From Koleobacter methoxysyntrophicus (GTDB lineage Bacteria > Bacillota > Thermosediminibacteria > Koleobacterales > Koleobacteraceae), in contig NZ_CP059066.1 in NCBI RefSeq assembly GCF_017301615.1, positions 930,001 through 994,000 on the forward strand: DNA of 64,000 bases. Direction: 5' to 3'. Positions 34,616 through 43,997 of this stretch are shown here, one piece after another (positions within the stretch are counted from its first letter, which is position 1; the number at the start of each line of letters is the position of its first letter). Position numbers and translations under genes: made by a program. A model generated the notes under the pieces. It had not been told where the DNA came from. It made no database searches and saw only the letters and a list, made by a program, of their open reading frames with translations.

Positions 34616-34854
34616 GCTCATCAACCTTTCACAAATTTAGTCTGCCTATCAGCAACTCAGGTCCTTTTTCAAACGGCACCCCTTTAAACCTGCTGTCCGC
34701 TTCGCATTCGGATTCGGCTGTATTGTGGGGAGAATTTATCATCTTTCCCATTTATGTGCAAATTGCCTGGATTACTATCGGTTTGGTTGCACTGTACCGC
34801 TCTTGTGCCCTGATGTTAATTATACCATATTCGACCGTTTTTGTCCGCTAAAAA

Positions 34855-34886
34855 CAATAAAAACGGGAGTAGAGTTCCCGTTTTTA
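34855..34886 (-). terminator. Terminator of the SRP RNA gene
   Basis: AAAACGGGA and TCCCGTTTT arms with a short loop and a T run on the minus strand, a few bases beyond the RNA 3' end. Confidence 0.85.
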
Positions 34887-34899
34887 AAAATCATAAACA

Positions 34900-35168
34900 G
34901 CCGTACACCCCGGATTGACCTTTCTCCCCAGGCGTTACCCGCACAGTTAGCTCTGACCAGGCACCCCTGCGGCACATGGAAGGTCTTGCTTACCGCTGCT
35001 TCCTCCCGGACCTGACGGGGTTCACAAGTTTCCATTGCGCAGGACCCAATCTTCCTTACCACTTATACGGGCCGGACCCTAAAAAGAAAAGGCCTCTGCC
35101 GGGGAATTCAACCCCGCTGTAGCGGATTGCGGGTTACAGGGCACCGCTACCTCCCCATCTAGTACGGC
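34900..35168 (-). ncRNA. ffs: Signal recognition particle RNA (large form, with Alu domain)
   Basis: The minus-strand RNA has the universally conserved helix 8 region: GTCAGGTCCGGGAGGAAGCA near its middle, with the asymmetric loop and GGAA tetraloop. GCCGTAC at the 5' end pairs with GTACGGC at the 3' end. About 269 nt, as for scr RNA of Bacillus/Clostridia with an Alu domain. It forms the SRP with Ffh. It sits between tadA and dnaX, as in Bacillus subtilis. Confidence 0.96.
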
Positions 35169-35191
35169 CAAATTTCTGACTGCTATAAAAA

Positions 35192-35287
35192 TGGCGGAGA
35201 GAGCGGGATTCGAACCCGCGAGACGGGTTTATGACCCGTCTACTCGCTTTCCAGGCGAGCGCCTTCGACCAACTCAGCCATCTCTCC
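35192..35287 (-). tRNA. tRNA-Ser (GGA)
   Basis: Acceptor GGAGAGA pairs with TCTCTCC, there is a long variable arm, the anticodon loop reads CTGGAAA giving GGA, the T loop is GTTCGAATC, and the 3' CCA is encoded. Confidence 0.95.
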
Positions 35288-35343
35288 ACGCAAGTCTACC
35301 TATTTGCAATTTGATAATCTCATTATAATCTTATTTTTGATAA

Positions 35344-35437
35344 TGGCGGAGAGAGTGAGATTCGAACTCACGAGGCAGGGGCTGCCTGCCCACTCGCTTT
35401 CGAGGCGAGCGCCTTCAGCCAACTCGGCCATCTCTCC
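35344..35437 (-). tRNA. tRNA-Ser (CGA)
   Basis: Same body as the neighbouring tRNA-Ser gene with GGAGAGA acceptor and long variable arm; the anticodon loop CTCGAAA gives CGA. CCA is encoded. Confidence 0.95.
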
Positions 35438-35473
35438 CCATTCCCTTTCTTTTTGATTTATCTTAATTCTTTC

Positions 35474-35920
35474 TTATATCCTCAGATTCTTGAAAAAAGC
35501 CTTTAATAAATTCCCGCAGTCGTCTTCCATTATCCCGGATATAATCTCCACCCGGTGGTTTAAACGCTCTTCCTGTACAATATTAAACACCGAACCGCAC
35601 GCACCTGCTTTGAAGTCCATGACGCCGTATACCAGTTTATCTATGCGGGCCTGGACAATGGCACCGGCGCACATGGGGCAGGGCTCCACCGTAACATACA
35701 GGTCGCAGCCATCAAGCCTCCAATTCTCCAGCACCCCTGCAGCCTGCCTTATGGCAAGAATCTCCGCATGGGCTGTCGGGTCATTAAGCGTCTCCTTCAG
35801 GTTGTGGGCCCGTGATATTATTTTGCCCCCCCTTGCGATAACGGCACCTACAGGTATTTCACCTTCCTCAAGGGCCTTTTCCGCTTCCTTCAGGGCTTCT
35901 TTCATGAAATACTTCAACAT
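35474..35920 (-). CDS. tadA: tRNA-specific adenosine deaminase
   Basis: About 148 residues. Converts A34 to inosine in the anticodon of tRNA-Arg(ACG), whose gene lies just upstream at 36050-36126. The zinc site is complete: HAEILA (His and catalytic Glu) near residue 50 and PCPMCAGAI near 80. The ATG at 35920 gives the usual lead (MLKYFMKEALKEAEKA); the frame is open five codons further. The order tadA-SRP RNA-dnaX matches Bacillus. Confidence 0.96.
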   Translation of the reverse strand: MLKYFMKEALKEAEKALEEGEIPVGAVIARGGKIISRAHNLKETLNDPTAHAEILAIRQAAGVLENWRLDGCDLYVTVEPCPMCAGAIVQARIDKLVYGVMDFKAGACGSVFNIVQEERLNHRVEIISGIMEDDCGNLLKAFFKNLRI

Positions 35921-35943
35921 GCAAATCACTGCCAATAAAACAA

Positions 35944-36020
35944 TGGTGCGCCCGGGAGGACTCGAACCCCCGGCACGCGGTTTAGGAAACCGCTGCTCTT
36001 TCCTCCTGAGCTACGGGCGC
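35944..36020 (-). tRNA. tRNA-Arg (CCT)
   Basis: Acceptor GCGCCCG pairs with CGGGCGC, the anticodon loop is TTCCTAA giving CCT (reads AGG), and CCA is encoded. Confidence 0.95.
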
Positions 36021-36049
36021 ATGTTTTCCAAAACCTTCCGTCGTCTGAA

Positions 36050-36126
<77 letters not shown>

Positions 36127-36174
36127 ATAAAGCTGCTTTTCAAAAACGGAAGGTGATTAACATTTCATAACAAA

Positions 36175-36270
36175 TGGCGGAGAGAGAGGGATTCGAACCC
36201 TCGATACGGGTTTTAGGCCCGTATAATCGCTTAGCAGGCGACCGCCTTCGACCTACTCGGCCATCTCTCC
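36175..36270 (-). tRNA. tRNA-Ser (GCT)
   Basis: GGAGAGA acceptor, long variable arm, anticodon loop CTGCTAA giving GCT (reads AGC/AGT), CCA encoded. Confidence 0.95.
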
Positions 36271-36427
36271 GCGTGAGCCATAAAAGATTATACCATAAAT
36301 TAATCCTTTTGTCTATTCAACAGCAAGATACAATAATTTGTAATTTCGGTAATTGTAATCCTATAAGTATGATAAAACCTTTGAGCCGCTTATCACTGCC
36401 GCAACCTCTATGTTTCAGGCTCAATTA

Positions 36428-36514
36428 TGGCGGAGGGGGTGGGATTCGAACCCACGGCTCTTTCGAGTCACTGGTTTTCAAGACCAGCTCCTTAAACCGC
36501 TCGGACACCCCTCC
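36428..36514 (-). tRNA. tRNA-Ser (TGA)
   Basis: Acceptor GGAGGGG pairs with CCCCTCC, long variable arm, anticodon loop CTTGAAA giving TGA, CCA encoded. Confidence 0.95.
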
Positions 36515-36638
36515 AGCGACTAATCGCATTAGAAAGTATACCATATAAAACTTCGGCTGTCAACGGATTTTGAAGTGCTCCACAGGGCAAAATCATTTAA
36601 AAAGCTTCTACCCAAATTTTAACTTGGCTTTTTTTTAA

Positions 36639-36850
36639 ATTTTATTTTATGACTATCCCCTTAGCTCAGGGAGAATTAAATGGCATCCCTCCGCTTGCCG
36701 TTCGCTCCGCATCCATGCTCCGCTCACTCTGGAATTTGGCTCTCCGCCATCCATGGCTCCGAGCCAAATTAACAGTCGCTCCGGGATTTGCCATTAATTC
36801 AACTGGACTTGCTGTGTCCTGAGTAAAGTATATAGTCATATTTTATTTTA
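36639..36850. mobile_element. MITE-like element, copy 2, nested in the insertion sequence
   Basis: The 190-bp element (36650-36839) starts TGACTATCCCCTTAGCTCAG and ends AAAGTATATAGTCA(T), giving a perfect outer TGACTAT/ATAGTCA inverted repeat. It matches copy 1 at 19708-19901 over its whole length. ATTTTATTTTA is present directly on both sides (36639-36649 and 36840-36850), a probable 11-bp target duplication in AT-rich DNA. It sits between the left end of the insertion sequence and the 3' end of its transposase gene, so it arrived after the insertion sequence or was carried with it. Confidence 0.8.
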
Positions 36851-36942
36851 ATCGGACGTCTTACCATGTTGTTTTTATGAAATTTGTGAATTAGTAAAAC
36901 AATTTTTATGTACAAGTATACTTCACCTTGCGAATCCCTGTT

Positions 36943-38085
36943 TTATTCAAATAATATATACTTCAGATACTCTTCATCAATCATACAATTTAATCTTTTT
37001 TTCTTTAGGCTCATATATTTTGTATCATCTTTTCTCAGTAAATTCATGGTTAATCGCCTCAACAATGCCATGTTCTCTGCTCCATAATCTTTTCTTATCC
37101 TGCTACCATCTTCATTGTATGTAACATCCAAAACCCAGTGTACCTTGTTTTCTACTCCCCAGTGACCTCGTACAGCTCTCTCAAATTCTTTGGCATCAGG
37201 TCCTATACTTGCTATGAAATGGCGATATTCTATACTTTTTTCGTCACCTATAATCCTCTCTGACTTTACCATTCCAATTGCTTGTAATTTAGTCCAATCA
37301 TCTTTCTGGCTTAACCAACTAACATAGTCAGTAATATAATAGTCGCGTATTTCTATCCTTCCATGACCTTTATCTATTGTTCTTAAATGATCCATTATAC
37401 AGCCATGTTTCGCCAGATCCTGCTCAAGTAATTTATCACTTTTATTTATGACTTCCTTATCAAAAAATTCTACAACCTCATCATGAAGAGTACCTTGGTT
37501 CCCCTTAAGAGCTAATACATAATCCGCATTATGCCCTACTATTTCTTTTGTGATTTCCTTCTGTGTTCCCATCGCGTCAATTGTTACTATACACCCTTCT
37601 ATAGCTATCATTCTAAGAAGTTCAGGTATTGCTGTTATCTCATTTGATTTTTCTTCTGTCTTTATTTGAGCTAAAACCAGTTTGTTTTCACTCGCCCATG
37701 CGCTTATAAGGTGTATTGCAGCTTTACCTTCAACCTTATTATACGAACGTTTTACCCTTTTTCCATCTATCGCTACAATCTCACCTTTTGTCATCACTCT
37801 GACTGCCTCTACCCACTTCAAAAAACATTTTTGAAACTCTTCAGGCCTGATCCTTTGAATTACCCTTCTAAAGGTATCTTTCGATGGCACTCCATGTGGT
37901 AATTCTAAAAAATTTGAAAACCATTTTTCTCTTTTCTGACAGTAAAAAGCTATCTCATCCCAATCTTCTATACCACATAAAACTGCACATATTGTCATAA
38001 ATATAATATCAATTAATTTATGCCGTTTATTATCAGCTCTTGGGTCCTCAATTTCTCCAAAATATTCTTCTATTTTCGTCGTCAT
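36943..38085 (-). CDS. ISAs1-family transposase
   Basis: About 380 residues, apparently full length. An N-terminal domain (YFGEIEDPRADNKRHKLIDIIFMTICAVLCG) leads to DDE blocks: IVAIDGKRVKRS, GCIVTIDAMGTQKEI with LALKGNQG, and HWGVENKVHWVLDVTYNEDGSRIR. These are the ISAs1 hallmarks. The start at 38085 has AGGTGAT upstream; an in-frame ATG at 38100 is also possible. No frameshift or early stop is visible, so it may be active. Confidence 0.94.
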   Translation of the reverse strand: MTTKIEEYFGEIEDPRADNKRHKLIDIIFMTICAVLCGIEDWDEIAFYCQKREKWFSNFLELPHGVPSKDTFRRVIQRIRPEEFQKCFLKWVEAVRVMTKGEIVAIDGKRVKRSYNKVEGKAAIHLISAWASENKLVLAQIKTEEKSNEITAIPELLRMIAIEGCIVTIDAMGTQKEITKEIVGHNADYVLALKGNQGTLHDEVVEFFDKEVINKSDKLLEQDLAKHGCIMDHLRTIDKGHGRIEIRDYYITDYVSWLSQKDDWTKLQAIGMVKSERIIGDEKSIEYRHFIASIGPDAKEFERAVRGHWGVENKVHWVLDVTYNEDGSRIRKDYGAENMALLRRLTMNLLRKDDTKYMSLKKKRLNCMIDEEYLKYILFE

Positions 38086-38390
38086 TCTATCACCTGCCAT
38101 ACAGTAAATATATTTTCGTAAACTACTGTATCACAGGTGTTTAAGGTTGTCCAGTCCTATTTTTTTGCATGTGTCGCTTTTGCAAATTCCAAATGATTTT
38201 GCCCTGAAGTGCTCCAGATCTGAAGCATGAAAAATGCTTAAATCCTTTATCTTTCACGATTTCATACAGAAAATAGTACGAAAAGTTTTTGCATTACTAT
38301 TCCTGCAAACCTTGATGGTTCTGTGTTTCAAAATGATGCTTCAGCCCTGGAAGTGCTCCAGAGCTGAAGTTCTTGCTTCATAAGCAGAGC

Positions 38391-41300
38391 ATTCCCGTCC
38401 CCTTACGGGGTTAATGGTCGCTCAATGTTGCCTATTTGTTTATAGGCACCCCGATGAGCGTTTCCGTCCCCTTACGGGGTTAATGGTCGCTCAATTAGCA
38501 TATCATCTCATCCCTGAGGCAGAATCAGGAATAAGACAGGTTTCCGTCCCCTTACGGGGTTAATGGTCGCTCAATCAGGAACCTATCTCCTGATGAGGCG
38601 CAGGAGATAGGTGGAGTTTCCGTCCCCTTACGGGGTTAATGGTCGCTCAATGTGGTGGACAGCCGGGGGACAAAGGGGCAAAAAAACCCGGCTTGTTTCC
38701 GTCCCCTTACGGGGTTAATGGTCGCTCAATCCTTGCCTGAGGGGAGTATTACCCCGACTGTGAAGTCAGTTTCCGTCCCCTTACGGGGTTAATGGTCGCT
38801 CAATGTTGCCTATTTGTTTATAGGCACCCCGATGAGCGTTTCCGTCCCCTTACGGGGTTAATGGTCGCTCAATTAGCAGGCCCCGGCACTCTTGCTGCTA
38901 ATGTTTTAACGCGTTTCCGTCCCCTTACGGGGTTAATGGTCGCTCAATGATTGATATCATATATCTTTATCATTCTTCCTCCTTTCTCCCGTTTCCGTCC
39001 CCTTACGGGGTTAATGGTCGCTCAATGGACAGCGCCCAGCTCCTCCACGATAGCCTTTGGTTTCCGTCCCCTTACGGGGTTAATGGTCGCTCAATAGTGC
39101 CGGAAGTTATTGGAAGTACAACAGTGCATACTGCAAGTTTCCGTCCCCTTACGGGGTTAATGGTCGCTCAATCCTATAGCAGGTTCTCAGGGCTCCATAG
39201 CCCGTCATCGGAGCGTTTCCGTCCCCTTACGGGGTTAATGGTCGCTCAATTCCCGCCTGCCTCGGGGCGGATATAAATACCGAGGTATCCCCCGTTTCCG
39301 TCCCCTTACGGGGTTAATGGTCGCTCAATCTTTAAGAGTAGAGTAGTAAACCCCCCTTCTTTCTTCGACATGTTTCCGTCCCCTTACGGGGTTAATGGTC
39401 GCTCAATCTGAAAAGGGGGCAGAAAGGAGGAAAAATATGCGTGAAGAGTAGTTTCCGTCCCCTTACGGGGTTAATGGTCGCTCAATGTGCATCGCCATCT
39501 GCGTGTCTCAGCACCGGTGGCTCGTTTCCGTCCCCTTACGGGGTTAATGGTCGCTCAATGGGCGGCAGATCCTAATACCATCCGTAAGCGTCTTACCAAA
39601 TGTTTCCGTCCCCTTACGGGGTTAATGGTCGCTCAATTTGACCAACCTTCCAATCAGCTCAACCAAGAGGCTCTCTTCGCGTTTCCGTCCCCTTACGGGG
39701 TTAATGGTCGCTCAATCAACAAACCCGGACAGCTGCAATCAGAGACGGCCGGATTATTGTTTCCGTCCCCTTACGGGGTTAATGGTCGCTCAATATGACT
39801 GGGGGTTTAGCTCCTAACTTCACTTTGGTAGCAGAGTTTCCGTCCCCTTACGGGGTTAATGGTCGCTCAATTTTCAAAGTATTAATTTGTACCAAAGTCT
39901 CAGCTCTTTTGGTTTCCGTCCCCTTACGGGGTTAATGGTCGCTCAATTACCAGTTCCGATGGAAAGGCACTACGGGGAAACCCCCGCGTTTCCGTCCCCT
40001 TACGGGGTTAATGGTCGCTCAATATGAAAGCAATTCTCTCTACCACCGTCCTCCCCATTGATGGGGTTTCCGTCCCCTTACGGGGTTAATGGTCGCTCAA
40101 TAAACTACACACCAAATAAAAGTACTTAGAGCCCCTCTCTCTGGTTTCCGTCCCCTTACGGGGTTAATGGTCGCTCAATGCTCGAAAAAGAGAGGTGGGA
40201 AAAAATATATAGAGAACGTTTCCGTCCCCTTACGGGGTTAATGGTCGCTCAATACATTATAAGAAAGCTACTGAAAGACAATGTAGTGCCTTTAAGTTTC
40301 CGTCCCCTTACGGGGTTAATGGTCGCTCAATTAGAACTGCAAGAAAACAGGCTGGATTAAGTATAGAAGAGGGTTTCCGTCCCCTTACGGGGTTAATGGT
40401 CGCTCAATTTAATTTTTTATTCATTTTTCCTCCTTTCTCCCCCTTAGTTTCCGTCCCCTTACGGGGTTAATGGTCGCTCAATTTGTTTTCCCTGTTGCAT
40501 TGTCTCCGTATATATTTACGTCTTCGTTTCCGTCCCCTTACGGGGTTAATGGTCGCTCAATTAAGACTGAAAAATCACTTTGAAAAGGAGGAATCCTAAA
40601 TGGGTTTCCGTCCCCTTACGGGGTTAATGGTCGCTCAATTGAGGAGGTGATAATATAAAAAAATACCTCCTAGCCCGTTTCCGTCCCCTTACGGGGTTAA
40701 TGGTCGCTCAATAAAATATATCCTGTATCAACGGGCAGGGAGCTCTCTTGGTTTCCGTCCCCTTACGGGGTTAATGGTCGCTCAATGAAAATGCCGACTG
40801 GAAGGTCAGATTTTCCCCTACACGTTTCCGTCCCCTTACGGGGTTAATGGTCGCTCAATGAAAAGGGGGAGAAAGGAGGAAATAAAATGCGGTGTAAGTG
40901 CGGGTTTCCGTCCCCTTACGGGGTTAATGGTCGCTCAATTTTGACAAACTTGCCCCTCTATACATCGAAGAAAAAAACGGTTTCCGTCCCCTTACGGGGT
41001 TAATGGTCGCTCAATTAAAATGCGGTGTAAGTGCGGGCATGAATTCACAATTAAAGTTTCCGTCCCCTTACGGGGTTAATGGTCGCTCAATCTGCAGTCC
41101 GGGGAACAGCTTCGTGGGAGCCGGGACAGTTTCCGTCCCCTTACGGGGTTAATGGTCGCTCAATTTGTGCCGGTACCCGGATTTGAAAGAGTTCCTCCCG
41201 CTGAAAAGGTTTCCGTCCCCTTACGGGGTTAATGGTCGCTCAATTTTATAAGGCTTACTTACTGAAGAAATTTTATTTTGCCGTTTCCGTCCCCTTACGG

Positions 41301-43399
41301 GGTTAATGGTCGCTCAATTCTTTTCCTCTTCGGACATTTTCCAATTCCAGAGCTCGAACGTTTCCGTCCCCTTACGGGGTTAATGGTCGCTCAATCGTCG
41401 CAAAGACGGTCGATACAGAACGGGGAGAGCAAAGAGATAGTTTCCGTCCCCTTACGGGGTTAATGGTCGCTCAATTTGCTACCTTGTGGCATTTGTGGCA
41501 TGTATACCAGCAACGGTTTCCGTCCCCTTACGGGGTTAATGGTCGCTCAATTTAGAGATATAAGGGGGCTAAAATTCCCCCTGTCTATAAGGTTTCCGTC
41601 CCCTTACGGGGTTAATGGTCGCTCAATATATGTTGCGGTCGCGAACAAGGGAAATCTTCTTGCAATATCCTCCCGTTTCCGTCCCCTTACGGGGTTAATG
41701 GTCGCTCAATCTTTCTAAAGCTTCCATATTTTATGTGCGCAATTTCATGATAGTTTCCGTCCCCTTACGGGGTTAATGGTCGCTCAATAATATGGAGGTA
41801 CTGGTTTTAATTTTACTAAAGATGATTTTTGTTTCCGTCCCCTTACGGGGTTAATGGTCGCTCAATTTTACTGCTAATGTTTAATAGTATATGTGACAGA
41901 ACCTCGTTTCCGTCCCCTTACGGGGTTAATGGTCGCTCAATTGGAAGTTCCAGGAAATGATAAACAAAGAGTAACCGTTAGCGGCGTTTCCGTCCCCTTA
42001 CGGGGTTAATGGTCGCTCAATGAAAAATTGCGTGAAGAGTATATATTTATTTGCCGGCGGAAGTTTCCGTCCCCTTACGGGGTTAATGGTCGCTCAATCT
42101 TGTACTTATGCTGAAACATTACAAATCCTGAAAGCAAAAAGGTTTCCGTCCCCTTACGGGGTTAATGGTCGCTCAATACTACTACTATCATTACCAGAAG
42201 CTATGTGTACGGCATAGGTTTCCGTCCCCTTACGGGGTTAATGGTCGCTCAATCAAATCTTGAACGCAAAAAGTCTTACAAATACGAAAATTTCAAAAAT
42301 GTTTCCGTCCCCTTACGGGGTTAATGGTCGCTCAATTCCCTTTGTCTAATCCTGCTACAACTCTTGTATCTCTCAAATGTTTCCGTCCCCTTACGGGGTT
42401 AATGGTCGCTCAATTAAAAGGGATAATAACCCACGTTTATAAGATCTTGCCAGGTTAGTTTCCGTCCCCTTACGGGGTTAATGGTCGCTCAATGGTTTTC
42501 TCCTAGCGTCGGGGAACACTACCGGCTGTTTAACGTTTCCGTCCCCTTACGGGGTTAATGGTCGCTCAATTCAGAGGCTCGACGGAGTAGGTTTCAACCA
42601 ATTCGATACCGGTTGTTTCCGTCCCCTTACGGGGTTAATGGTCGCTCAATTCTATAAGGTCGACGTGTTACATAATTAATTGCTACTGGTTTCCGTCCCC
42701 TTACGGGGTTAATGGTCGCTCAATTTTAGTTTGCAGAACGGCGTCCCAATTCAGCTCCGCCAGAGTTTCCGTCCCCTTACGGGGTTAATGGTCGCTCAAT
42801 ATGGGAATAAAAAACATCTGTTTTATTGATTATTGCCAAAAGTTTCCGTCCCCTTACGGGGTTAATGGTCGCTCAATCAGATATTTATTCGATTCTGAAT
42901 ATAGCTACGAGTTTCCGTCCCCTTACGGGGTTAATGGTCGCTCAATGGTATTTATAGCAATACCTTATGGGTATTGTACAGACGCATGTTTCCGTCCCCT
43001 TACGGGGTTAATGGTCGCTCAATTAAGGAGGAATAGAAGATGAAAACTAAAAAATTCTTTCTCTAGTTTCCGTCCCCTTACGGGGTTAATGGTCGCTCAA
43101 TTTGCAGTTCCTATAGGGTAGGTTGCAAAGACGAGGTCAATTTTGTTTCCGTCCCCTTACGGGGTTAATGGTCGCTCAATTTTGTTAACTTATTGTTCCA
43201 TATCTCTTGCACTGGTTTCCGTCCCCTTACGGGGTTAATGGTCGCTCAATCAATTTGTCAATACATAAATATTCTTCACAAACTATAGTTTCCGTCCCCT
43301 TACGGGGTTAATGGTCGCTCAATATGGTTATATTACCTCTCCAATTCCAATTTTTTGCAGTTCGTTTCCGTCCCCTTACGGGGTTAATGGTCGCTCAAT
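38391..43399 (-). CRISPR. CRISPR array, 66 repeats of 36 bp, 65 spacers (type III-A)
   Basis: On the plus strand the unit is GTTTCCGTCCCCTTACGGGG plus TTAATGGTCGCTCAAT. Read on the minus strand it begins ATTGAGCG and ends GGAAAC, the usual 3' end of a repeat, so transcription is on the minus strand from the cas-gene side. CCCC-TTAC-GGGG makes a small internal stem. Spacers are 33-47 nt. All repeats are near identical except the leftmost (38391-38426), whose first four bases on the plus strand (last four of the crRNA-sense repeat) carry two changes; this marks it as the leader-distal end. One spacer is present twice and two overlap in sequence. Confidence 0.98.
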
Positions 43400-43637
43400 C
43401 CTGGCTGTTCAATGCCAATTTCATCAAGGGTTCTAAAGGTATTATGCGGCTCATGCAGACATATTCATAGAAAAAAGCTGTTAATCGTGTTTAAAATACT
43501 TCGAAATATGCTTATTTAAAGGAACGGCTGCTATATGCCTCTTTTTGTAACATTTGCATAATTATTCTTATAATGAATGTTTGTTTGTATAATTATAACA
43601 TTTCTTGGTCTCTTTTTCAATCTCTCTAAATCTTCTC
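43400..43637 (-). promoter_or_regulatory. CRISPR leader
   Basis: The 238-bp AT-rich stretch between cas2 and the first repeat of the minus-strand array. It contains a promoter at 43592-43620 and no gene. Position next to the intact terminal repeat and opposite the degenerate one identifies it as the leader, where new spacers are added. Confidence 0.85.
43592..43620 (-). promoter_or_regulatory. Promoter of the pre-crRNA transcript
   Basis: Minus strand TTGAAA (43615-43620), a 17-base spacer and a perfect TATAAT (43592-43597). Predicted start of transcription about 185 bp before the first repeat. Confidence 0.8.
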
Positions 43638-43991
43638 CTAAAGAATTAGAAAATCATCATCTTCGATCATTTTTATATCTCCCCAGGCTTTTACTTCCAT
43701 ATTGCCTGTTAACCGGTAGACTCTGAGCAGATCTTCATCCGATATATAGTTTTCTATTTGGTCTATAAGTTTTTTATAAAGGCTCATATCCAGTATACAT
43801 TCGAAGCATGAACGCTGTACTCTAAAGCCAAAACCTTTCAGAAACTTTGCCATTTTCAATCTGCGCCTATCGTCAACTATATCATAGATTACTACAACCA
43901 GATATTTTCTTTTCTCCTCGATTTCTTCAACATTATCCATATCTTTGGCGAAATCATTATCTCTCTCATTATTGTTCCCCATTAAGCTCAC
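43638..43991 (-). CDS. cas2: Cas2 endoribonuclease/integration-complex subunit
   Basis: 117 residues. The core begins at about residue 29 with YLVVVIYDIVDDRRRLKMAKFLKGFGFRVQRSCFECIL, the ferredoxin-like fold with the conserved Asp in YDI. It forms the spacer-integration complex with Cas1. The first 28 residues are an Asn/Asp/Glu-rich extension unusual for Cas2; a later start is possible but no in-frame Met lies closer to the core than residue 18. Starts six bases after cas1. Confidence 0.95.
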   Translation of the reverse strand: MSLMGNNNERDNDFAKDMDNVEEIEEKRKYLVVVIYDIVDDRRRLKMAKFLKGFGFRVQRSCFECILDMSLYKKLIDQIENYISDEDLLRVYRLTGNMEVKAWGDIKMIEDDDFLIL

Positions 43992-43997
43992 CTTACC

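Larger units (their letters stand above)
36583..38206 (-). mobile_element. ISAs1-family insertion sequence, with terminal inverted repeats and 10-bp target duplication
   Basis: CAGGGCAAAATCATTT at 36583-36598 is matched by its exact complement AAATGATTTTGCCCTG at 38191-38206. AAGTGCTCCA lies directly outside both ends (36573-36582 and 38207-38216), a 10-bp target-site duplication. The transposase gene fills most of the element. Total 1,624 bp, of which about 200 bp is the nested MITE copy, leaving about 1.4 kb, normal for ISAs1. Confidence 0.93.

Noticed and set aside
38207-38390. Extra degraded CRISPR repeats beyond the leftmost unit
   Set aside because: The stretch has short hairpins and an AAGTGCTCCAGA repeat but no match to the 36-bp CRISPR repeat.
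38947-43043. Several short open frames across the CRISPR array
   Set aside because: Their products consist of translated repeats (FRPLTGLMVAQ or FPSPYGVNGRS) alternating with spacers; they are artefacts of the array.
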